This document shows, piece after piece, positions 1 through 5,490 of a DNA stretch of 32,114 bases (its first letter is position 1; each line of letters opens with the position of its first letter). The translations under genes were made by a program, and so were the position numbers. This DNA is from Bacilli bacterium (GTDB lineage Bacteria; Bacillota_I; Bacilli_A; RFN20; CAG-826), in the NCBI GenBank assembly GCA_017454295.1, contig JAFTDF010000031.1:1-32114 (forward strand), read 5' to 3'. The notes below the pieces were generated by a model. The model was not told where the DNA came from and did not search any database. It saw only the letters and a list, made by a program, of their open reading frames with translations.

Positions 1-600
1 ATAGGTTTTGAAGTATTCGGCTTGGCATAGCGGCGCCACCGAGATGCGTAAGATGCGTAAGCCCGTTTCCGTGATGGCCCGCGTGTAAGTGGAGAAGGCC
101 GTCTCGGGGAGGCAATGGACCTTGGCGTTGACGCTAAGGCTCGGCGAGATTTTCCCCAAAGGCGGATTGGCGTATTGCTCGCCGTTAGAAAGGATGAAGT
201 AATCGGGGATGATATCGACGATCTTCATGCCGCCGGGGAATTCGTTTTTCAAAATCTTGGAATGGAGGTTGGAGATATCGATGCGTCCGATTTCGTTTTC
301 GTTGGAGACGACGTTGGTGGTTTCGGGCACCTGGAAGACGGTAAGCCCCAAAGCCGGTGCCATGTAGCAAGCCCCATTATTGACGGAGATGGAAACATGG
401 GTGATCGGGTCGGTGATCTCCTTCATCTGGTTCAGCGCGGAGAGCAGTCCCTCTTTATCCACGAGTTGGCCGTCTTGGAAAAAAGCGGAGATATCGCGAG
501 TATCGCTATAAGCGATAATGGGATTTCCGCCGATTTGGGTGCCGATGAGGATTTTGGCACTCCCTTCCGAGAGGTCGAGGACAACAATGCGCTTTTCCAT
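1..600 (-). CDS. ftsA: Cell division protein FtsA (5' part; runs off the left edge)
   Basis: The frame opens at an ATG at 598-600 and stays open to base 1, giving 200 N-terminal residues. FtsA is an actin-like ATPase that tethers FtsZ to the membrane at the division site. The start MEKRIVVLDLSEGSAKILIG matches the phosphate-1 motif of FtsA. It is followed by a DGQLVDKEGLLSAL stretch like the usual 'G.I.D...L..A' segment. Residues about 85-195 resemble the FtsA-specific 1C subdomain, including PPLGKISPSLSV where FtsA usually has P.Gm.g..L. The glycines of the phosphate-1 motif are weak (LDLSEGSAK instead of LDIGTSK), so ATP binding may be altered. It lies in the division cluster downstream of mraZ and rsmH, and ftsZ would be expected just beyond the window. 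There is no Shine-Dalgarno; a promoter ends 6 bases before the ATG. Confidence 0.85.
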   Translation of the reverse strand, partial: MEKRIVVLDLSEGSAKILIGTQIGGNPIIAYSDTRDISAFFQDGQLVDKEGLLSALNQMKEITDPITHVSISVNNGACYMAPALGLTVFQVPETTNVVSNENEIGRIDISNLHSKILKNEFPGGMKIVDIIPDYFILSNGEQYANPPLGKISPSLSVNAKVHCLPETAFSTYTRAITETGLRILRISVAPLCQAEYFKTY

Positions 601-606
601 GACTTT

Positions 607-634
607 ATCTTAATAGACTTTAAGTCTATATCAA
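607..634 (-). promoter_or_regulatory. Putative ftsA promoter with palindromic spacer, leaderless start
   Basis: Read on the minus strand, TTGATA (629-634) and TAAGAT (607-612) are 16 bases apart, and the ATG follows the -10 after 6 bases. This predicts transcription starting at or next to the A of the ATG. The spacer is almost exactly a perfect 8-1-8 palindrome at 613-629 (half-site ATAGACTT), a possible operator. Confidence 0.55.
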
Positions 635-686
635 GGGAAATCGCTAGAAAATTGGTAGTTTTCCGTTTTTTCTTCCGTTAGGCAAC

Positions 687-718
687 GAAAAAGCCGCCCC
701 CTTTTAGGGGAGGGCGGC
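687..718 (-). terminator. Rho-independent terminator after the TIR gene
   Basis: On the minus strand GCCGCCC (712-718) pairs with GGGCGGC (693-699), followed by TTTTTC. It lies 8 bases past the stop of the TIR gene and separates it from ftsA. Confidence 0.85.
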
Positions 719-725
719 AACTTCT

Positions 726-2408
726 TTATACGGGGTCGTGGACGACGCGGGCGGTGCCGGCATAGCCGATTTCCCAGCCGTTAGGATCGCGGGGCGAGTT
801 GACGTAAACGGTAAGGTTCGGGCATTGGGCAAAGGCGTTTTTGCCAATGACGAGGATGCCCTTATCGAGGTTGACGGTCCGTAGATACTGGCATCCGGCG
901 AAGGCCCCTTTGTCGATGGTTTGGACATGGCCGGGAATGCGCACCGATTCGAGGGAATCGTTGAAGGCGAAGGCCCCGGGATCGATTTCCTCGACGTCCT
1001 TGAAATCATCTTCGGTGAGTTTCTTTGCGCTACCTAAATAACGGAGCAAACGACCGCGGCTTGGATCCATGATCATGCCGTTTGGCAAGGTTTTATAGAC
1101 ACCGGTCTTGGGGTTATCGACGCTCTTAAGGCGCGGGGTGCCGGCGAAGGCGCCGATGCCGACCGTGTCGAGGCGATGCCCGCCAACGATCTTTTCGAGG
1201 AACTGCGCCCCATTGAAGCACATGGGCGAGAGGATTTTGACGCCGCCGAGGTCGAGTTCTTCGACGGTGTAGGAGCCTTTGAGGGCTTGCTTGCCAAGGC
1301 AGGTGATATCTTCACCCAAGCGAATCTTCTTCGCATAGCCGTTATAGGCTTGGAGGGTGCCGTATTCGGTGGTGACGTATTCCTGGTTTTGGTGGAGGAC
1401 GGTGAAACCGTCGTCGTCGATTTCGGAATGATAGGGATAGGAGGATTCCTCTTCCTCGTCTTCTTCCTCTTCCACCACCCTTTTTTTCTCCCGGGCAAGG
1501 AGCCTGGCGACCAAATCCTCTTTGGAACGGCACCACTCGCGGCCGTCGTCGAATTCCTTCAATAGGATCGAGGCCGCCATCTTGGGCTCGCCGTCGTCAT
1601 CAAGACGATAATGGACACGTTTAATGTTGGGGAGGTTATCCAAGACGAAGGGGATTTCCTCTTTGAGGGCATCGCATTCGGTGGTACGGGAATTAACGGA
1701 AGAAAGGAAGACGAAGGCCTTGCAGTGCTTCATGGCATCGTGGAGGCCGGAAAGATAGAATTCGGCGCTTCCCGCACCATGGCGGAGGTTCCGCAACGCG
1801 CAGAAGACGGTGAAGCCTTCCCCTTCGAGGAAGTCGGCCATGTCCACCACTTTGGGCATGTCTTTGGACGAGTAGGCCAAGAAAACATCGCGCGGAATCG
1901 AGGTCATATAAAGGCCGTCTTCGAGGGCCTCGGCTTCTTTTTCGATCGCCGACATGAACTGGAAATAACGTTCGCCCTTGAAGTGGCGTTCCACAAAGCT
2001 CTTTAAGGGCAGCGTCATCTTCATGTCGAGGCTCTTGGTGGCGAAGTTCACCACTTCCTCGGCGACTGCGGGATGGACGGTCTTGGTCTCGAGATAACGT
2101 AATAATGGCGCCATGTCGTCTTGATGAATCAAGACGTAGAAAGTCGCGAGTTCATCGTCGTCGACGAGATCACGCACGGCCTGGGCCGCTTTTAGAATCT
2201 CTTTTTTACTGGGGTGGGCACGATGGGTTTCCTGCCATAAAACGCGGCGCCGATTGGCCAAGAGTTCCTGCTTTTTGGCTTCGAGGAGTTCCTCGAGTTT
2301 TTGGGCTTCGTCGACCTGGTCGTAGGTCGCGCCGCAATAGGGGCATTTCAAGACCCCGTTTTGCTCGACGAGGTTCTCGCCGCAACGGGTACAGCTTCTG
2401 AGTTTCAT
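726..2408 (-). CDS. Zinc-ribbon / TIR domain / leucine-rich-repeat protein
   Basis: A 560-residue, probably cytoplasmic protein. Residues 6-25 form a zinc ribbon (C6, C9, C22, C25). Residues 30-165 look helical. Residues about 172-265 are a TIR domain, opening with DVFLAYSSKD and containing CKAFVFLSS and a glutamate-rich ECDALKEEI segment. By alignment with NADase TIR domains such as SARM1, E251 is the likely catalytic position. A very acidic linker (312-321) leads to BspA-type leucine-rich repeats (about 355-535) with repeated 'IGxxAFxxCxxL' units. Bacterial TIR domains often cleave NAD+ in defence or signalling; whether this one does is unknown. It follows the DUF1292-like gene by 3 bases with no Shine-Dalgarno, suggesting coupled translation. 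The location inside a division cluster is unusual. Confidence 0.85.
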   Translation of the reverse strand: MKLRSCTRCGENLVEQNGVLKCPYCGATYDQVDEAQKLEELLEAKKQELLANRRRVLWQETHRAHPSKKEILKAAQAVRDLVDDDELATFYVLIHQDDMAPLLRYLETKTVHPAVAEEVVNFATKSLDMKMTLPLKSFVERHFKGERYFQFMSAIEKEAEALEDGLYMTSIPRDVFLAYSSKDMPKVVDMADFLEGEGFTVFCALRNLRHGAGSAEFYLSGLHDAMKHCKAFVFLSSVNSRTTECDALKEEIPFVLDNLPNIKRVHYRLDDDGEPKMAASILLKEFDDGREWCRSKEDLVARLLAREKKRVVEEEEDEEEESSYPYHSEIDDDGFTVLHQNQEYVTTEYGTLQAYNGYAKKIRLGEDITCLGKQALKGSYTVEELDLGGVKILSPMCFNGAQFLEKIVGGHRLDTVGIGAFAGTPRLKSVDNPKTGVYKTLPNGMIMDPSRGRLLRYLGSAKKLTEDDFKDVEEIDPGAFAFNDSLESVRIPGHVQTIDKGAFAGCQYLRTVNLDKGILVIGKNAFAQCPNLTVYVNSPRDPNGWEIGYAGTARVVHDPV

Positions 2409-2411
2409 AGA

Positions 2412-3062
2412 TTATTCGAAGAGGTCGGCGTCGTCGCTTTGGAAGGAATCGAAGGTCTGCTGGCCATGGGCGGCCTCGCGGTTGCGGTCGAGCATGGCGA
2501 AGAACATCTTGAAGAGCTCGCGGATCGCGGTCTCGTCGGTTTCGGGACGTAAGACGTTTTCCCCACCGACGGAATCGAGTTCGAGGCGATACATGTAGAT
2601 GGTCGATGCGTTGTCCGCGGGGGCCACCACTTGGTAGGGTTTCCCCTTATATTCAAGACGCCCGGCAAAGGAAACGCGGTAGATGTTGTATTCGTTATCG
2701 GCGACCAGCGGTTCGTATTTGTCGCGGATCTGGACGCCTTTCTCCTCGCGGTTAAGTTCGACGTAATCCATGTATTCGGCGATTTCCTGGGCCGCTTCCT
2801 GGTCGAAGATGATCTCCATCTCGCCTTGTTCGGTGAGTTCGATGACGGCCGACATGCCTTCCGCTTGGTTAGCGATCAGCACGTATTGCTTCGTGCCATG
2901 GGACACGTGGCCGTAGGTCTTAAAGACGACGGGGCGGTTATTGTTGCGCGAATCGTACATCGTGACGGTCGGGGGAATGGGGAAAAGGTCTTCTTCGGAC
3001 CATTTGGGCACCAAGACCGAAAGGGGGATCCGGTCGGTGATGGGCTTCTCGTTGAAAGGCAT
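2412..3062 (-). CDS. Protein with two DUF1292-like repeats, partner of the TIR gene
   Basis: A 216-residue soluble protein of unknown function. Two segments share a pattern. One is near residues 28-100 (from TVTMYDSRNNNRPVVF through YVLIANQ to a helix with IAEYM). The other is near 125-195 (from NIYRVSFAGRLEYKG through YQVVAP to a helix with LFKMFFAML). Both resemble DUF1292, a small beta-rich domain of Firmicutes whose role is not known. The start at 3062 (MPFNEK) is chosen because it has an AGGAGA Shine-Dalgarno, and because an upstream ATG at 3116 lies inside the promoter. It forms a two-gene transcript with the TIR gene. The DUF1292 assignment is moderate; the gene itself is secure. Confidence 0.8.
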   Translation of the reverse strand: MPFNEKPITDRIPLSVLVPKWSEEDLFPIPPTVTMYDSRNNNRPVVFKTYGHVSHGTKQYVLIANQAEGMSAVIELTEQGEMEIIFDQEAAQEIAEYMDYVELNREEKGVQIRDKYEPLVADNEYNIYRVSFAGRLEYKGKPYQVVAPADNASTIYMYRLELDSVGGENVLRPETDETAIRELFKMFFAMLDRNREAAHGQQTFDSFQSDDADLFE

Positions 3063-3087
3063 AAGTATGTCTCCTGTTTGTCTCTTG

Positions 3088-3115
3088 ATTATAAACCGAG
3101 GAGATTGCTTGTCCA
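3088..3115 (-). promoter_or_regulatory. Promoter of the DUF1292-like / TIR pair
   Basis: On the minus strand TGGACA (3110-3115) and a perfect TATAAT (3088-3093) are 16 bases apart. Initiation near 3081 gives a short leader ending in an AGGAGA ribosome site. Because it follows a terminator, the pair is transcribed separately from mraZ-rsmH. Confidence 0.7.
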
Positions 3116-3131
3116 TCCTAGATGGGCAAAT

Positions 3132-3171
3132 GAAAACCCCCGGGAGGAAAGGGAGGGAGAAAACCGGGGGC
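3132..3171 (-). terminator. Terminator of the mraZ-rsmH-small protein operon
   Basis: On the minus strand CCCCCGG (3164-3170) pairs with CCGGGGG (3137-3143) around a pyrimidine-rich 20-base loop, followed by TTTTCATTT. It sits 18 bases past the stop of the small membrane protein. Confidence 0.75.
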
Positions 3172-3188
3172 TTAAGGAAAAATGCGGA

Positions 3189-3413
3189 TTAATCTTCGAA
3201 ATAGGAAATCACTTGGAAGCCGGATTCGGAAGAGTTCTCCTCTTCCTTGGGAGCTTCTTCGGCCATGGCTTGCTGGACGGAGACGCCATAGGCGACTAAA
3301 ACGGGAACGGTGGCGGCGACGGCAAAGGCGGCGACGGCAAATACCATCTTGCCCAAACGACGGAAGGCGTAATAGTAACGAGAGTGTCCGCTTTTGACGA
3401 GTTTGTCTTTCAT
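3189..3413 (-). CDS. Small single-pass membrane protein in the FtsL position
   Basis: A 74-residue protein with a basic N-terminus (residues 1-21, rich in K, R and Y), one hydrophobic segment (about 23-46, Ala/Val-rich) and an acidic C-terminal tail. It follows rsmH by 20 bases and has an AAAGGA ribosome site. In Firmicutes the gene after rsmH is usually ftsL, a single-pass protein with a coiled-coil ectodomain. This protein has the same topology but its tail is only about 28 residues and shows no heptad pattern. It may be a reduced FtsL-like division protein or something lineage-specific. Confidence 0.65.
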   Translation of the reverse strand: MKDKLVKSGHSRYYYAFRRLGKMVFAVAAFAVAATVPVLVAYGVSVQQAMAEEAPKEEENSSESGFQVISYFED

Positions 3414-3433
3414 CTTCGTTATTTCCTTTCCCG

Positions 3434-4366
3434 CTACTTCTTCCGTAGCGTCCGTAATTTCGCCGAGATGGATCTCGGGTTTTCCGCCATCTCCTCCTCC
3501 GAGGGAAGGATGGCTTTCTTCGAAGGGAGGTCGAATTCGGGTTCTTCGATTTCTTCGGGCCGCAGGAACCCATGACGGGATCCTTCGACCGTCGCTAAGG
3601 AAGCGAATCGGCGTTTCACCAACCGGTCATCGAGGGACATGAAGGTGATGATGGAGAGGCGACCATCTTCTTTTAGAAGATCCGGTCCGTCTTGAAGCAA
3701 GGCTTCCAAGGCATCCTCCTCGCCATTGACCTCGATGCGCAAGGCTTGGAAGGTCTGCTTGGCGGGGTGGCCCTTTTTGGCAAGTGCTTTGGCGGGTTTG
3801 GCCGCTTTGATGACATCCACCAATTGGAAGGTGGTTTCGATGGGCGCGATGCTGCGCCGTTTATCGATTTCTTTGGCGATGCGGTAGGCATCGGGGTCTT
3901 CCCCATAATCCCGGAGGACTTGGAGAAGCTTTTCGAAGGGGTAATGGTTCACCACTTCATAGGCATCTAAGCGTTGGCTTTGATCCATCCGCATGTCGAG
4001 TCTGGCATCGTAACGGTAGGAGAAGCCACGGCTTGGATCGTCGAATTGGGGAGAAGAGACCCCAAGATCGGCCAAGATGCCGTCGACTTTGCTTACGCCT
4101 CTTGCCTCGAGTTCTTCCTTGAAATGGGAGAAATCGCTTTGGATGAGGGTGAAGTTGGTCCCCACTTCTTCCAGGCGGGGTTTGCTTTCGGTCAAGGCAG
4201 TCGCGTCCTTATCGAAGCAATAGAGGTGGCCCTGAGGAATCCGCTTGAGGATTTCCCGGGAGTGTCCGGCGCGACCCAAGGTGAGGTCGACGTAGGTGCC
4301 GCCTTGTTTGATGGCGAGGCAATCGACGGCTTCCTCGAGCAAGACGGAGACGTGTTTCATGCTCAC
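3434..4366 (-). CDS. rsmH: 16S rRNA m4C1402 methyltransferase RsmH
   Basis: A 310-residue SAM-dependent enzyme that N4-methylates C1402 of 16S rRNA. The SAM-binding loop is DLTLGRAGHSREIL near residues 27-40, close to the usual DATLGRGGHS. The family hallmark DLGVSSPQFDDP followed by RGFSYRYDARLDMRMD is present, as is the C-terminal ISFMSLDDR-like IITFMSLDDRLVK. Length is normal for the family. Its ATG overlaps the mraZ stop by 4 bases, so translation is coupled. mraZ-rsmH is the conserved head of the division cluster. Confidence 0.96.
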   Translation of the reverse strand: MSMKHVSVLLEEAVDCLAIKQGGTYVDLTLGRAGHSREILKRIPQGHLYCFDKDATALTESKPRLEEVGTNFTLIQSDFSHFKEELEARGVSKVDGILADLGVSSPQFDDPSRGFSYRYDARLDMRMDQSQRLDAYEVVNHYPFEKLLQVLRDYGEDPDAYRIAKEIDKRRSIAPIETTFQLVDVIKAAKPAKALAKKGHPAKQTFQALRIEVNGEEDALEALLQDGPDLLKEDGRLSIITFMSLDDRLVKRRFASLATVEGSRHGFLRPEEIEEPEFDLPSKKAILPSEEEMAENPRSISAKLRTLRKK

Positions 4367-4791
4367 GATCTCCCCACCGCGAAGTCGATGCCGCTGCCAT
4401 TATGGAGACGGTAGGCATCGAAGGCGGCTTTGTCCCAAATCTCGATGTGGTCGATTGCCCCGTTGACGAGGACTTCATTCCCTAGCCCGTATTCATGGAG
4501 GGTATCCACCCCCAGCAAGACACGGCCATGGGCATCGACTTTGAGCTGCTTCATCGAGGCGGAAACGATGCGAAGATACGCCCGATCCCCCGGATCCCGT
4601 TGGTTGAGGGAAGCGAGTTCGGAAAGCAGTTCTTGGAAGCGATCCTCGAGATAGACGGATAGACATCCGTCGAACCCGCGCAGAATGTAGAGGGAGGCCG
4701 GTGCTTCTTTCCCGAAGAGGGCGGATGGGAGAAGGAGTCGCCCTTTCTCATCCAGGTTTCGTGGATAGCTACCGAAGAAGATGTTTCCCAC
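4363..4791 (-). CDS. mraZ: Transcriptional regulator MraZ
   Basis: A 142-residue protein with two AbrB-like half-domains, each carrying the D-x3-R signature (DEKGRLLLP near residue 14 and DAHGRVLLG near residue 90). MraZ forms a ring-shaped multimer and binds repeats upstream of its own gene to control the division cluster. The start is a GTG at 4789-4791, preceded 6 bases earlier by AGGTGG. This leaves the conserved FFGSYPRNLDEKGR close to the N-terminus, as in other MraZ proteins. It is the first gene of the mraZ-rsmH-small protein transcript. Confidence 0.95.
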   Translation of the reverse strand: MGNIFFGSYPRNLDEKGRLLLPSALFGKEAPASLYILRGFDGCLSVYLEDRFQELLSELASLNQRDPGDRAYLRIVSASMKQLKVDAHGRVLLGVDTLHEYGLGNEVLVNGAIDHIEIWDKAAFDAYRLHNGSGIDFAVGRS

Positions 4792-4840
4792 TTTTTACCA
4801 CCTGCAACATTATGATAGGGGTCGAGGGGTCGCTTTGCAA
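4784..4840 (-). promoter_or_regulatory. mraZ promoter and MraZ box
   Basis: On the minus strand TTGCAA (4835-4840) and TATCAT (4812-4817) are separated by 17 bases. Downstream are two GTGG repeats (GTGGT at 4797-4801 and GTGGG at 4787-4791) 10 bases apart in an A-rich context, as in known MraZ boxes. The second repeat includes the GTG start codon, and the first overlaps the ribosome site. The spacer holds a 7-base direct repeat, GGGGTCG in plus-strand reading, at 4818-4824 and 4826-4832. Confidence 0.65.
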
Positions 4841-4875
4841 GGGGCAAACGCACGTATAAGGCAACTTTTTTTCGC

Positions 4876-4903
4876 CAAAAAGAAAGGGCCCCCGAGGGAG
4901 CCC
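4876..4903 (-). terminator. Terminator after tRNA-Ile
   Basis: On the minus strand GGGCTCCC (4896-4903) pairs with GGGGGCCC (4886-4893) with one mismatch, followed by TTTCTTTTT. It starts 12 bases after the tRNA end. Confidence 0.8.
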
Positions 4904-4914
4904 GTTGACGGTAT

Positions 4915-4991
4915 TGGTAGTCCATCGGTGGCTTGAACACCGGACCTTTCGATTATAAGTCGAACGCTCTGACCAGCTGAGCTAATGGACC
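4915..4991 (-). tRNA. tRNA-Ile with anticodon UAU
   Basis: A 77-base cloverleaf with encoded CCA. The acceptor is GGTCCAT paired with ATGGACT (one G-U at 1-72). The D arm is GCTC/GAGC, the anticodon stem TTCGA/TCGAA and the T arm CGGTG/CACCG with loop TTCAAGC; the discriminator is A. The anticodon loop is CTTATAA, so the anticodon is TAT (4955-4957), reading AUA. Most bacteria read AUA with a CAU tRNA modified to lysidine by TilS, so an unmodified-type UAU tRNA is uncommon. It has its own promoter just after yceD. Confidence 0.95.
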
Positions 4992-5002
4992 AAGTCCGCT
5001 AG

Positions 5003-5010
5003 ATTATAGC
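5003..5010 (-). promoter_or_regulatory. Extended -10 promoter of tRNA-Ile
   Basis: On the minus strand TGCTATAAT lies 11 bases before the mature tRNA 5' end, in the gap after the yceD stop. No good -35 is seen. Read-through from the pheST-yceD operon is also possible. Confidence 0.6.
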
Positions 5011-5016
5011 ACCCGT

Positions 5017-5490
5017 TTAGTCCAAGTCATCGGGATTTAGGACGTCAAAGGGTGAGGATAAAGGTTCTTCTTCCCCTTCGCGGTAGACCGTATAACCTTC
5101 CCCCGAGGCGGGGAGTCCCTTGGCCTTGGAATAGGCTTTGGGCATCAAGGTCAAAATCAAAGCGTAGGCGATATCAGAGAGCTCGATCCGATTCTCGGGG
5201 AAGACATAGCCCTCCCCTTCTTCCTCTTCGGAGGAAAGCAAATCGAAATCGACGTCTTGCTTCAGGCGATAATCCACCGCAGCCAAGGTCCTGGCATCGG
5301 AAAGGACAAGTTTGGCGTCGATCTGCCCGGAAAGATGGAGAATCCCATCGATTTTGCGGATGATGCCACCAAAAGAACAAGCCGAGATCTTCAATAACGG
5401 ATAGGCGGATTCCCCCACTTCCGGAAAGGAAATCTCCTCTTGGAATTCCAAAGGCCGGGAAGGGGTGATGTCGTTGCGATGGAAGTTCAT
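5017..5490 (-). CDS. yceD: YceD family protein (DUF177)
   Basis: A 157-residue protein of the YceD/YlbN family, linked in other bacteria to 23S rRNA or large-subunit metabolism. Visible family features are the N-terminal beta region, a central 'ISGKIDAKLVLSD'-like stretch (here HLSGQIDAKLVLSDARTL), an acidic loop (SSEEEEGEG) and a C-terminal IRLTLMPKAY-like segment (ALILTLMPKAYS). In most Firmicutes yceD is followed by rpmF (ribosomal protein L32); here a tRNA follows instead. Its ATG overlaps the pheT stop by 4 bases, placing it in the pheS-pheT operon. Confidence 0.8.
   Translation of the reverse strand: MNFHRNDITPSRPLEFQEEISFPEVGESAYPLLKISACSFGGIIRKIDGILHLSGQIDAKLVLSDARTLAAVDYRLKQDVDFDLLSSEEEEGEGYVFPENRIELSDIAYALILTLMPKAYSKAKGLPASGEGYTVYREGEEEPLSSPFDVLNPDDLD

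Noticed and set aside
115..681. Open frame of 188 codons on the plus strand at the left edge.
   Set aside because: It is antisense to the ftsA reading frame, whose protein matches the family in motif order; the plus frame has no recognisable protein.
3063..3116. Longer start for the DUF1292-like protein.
   Set aside because: The upstream ATG overlaps the -35 region and precedes the predicted transcription start; 3062 has a good ribosome site.
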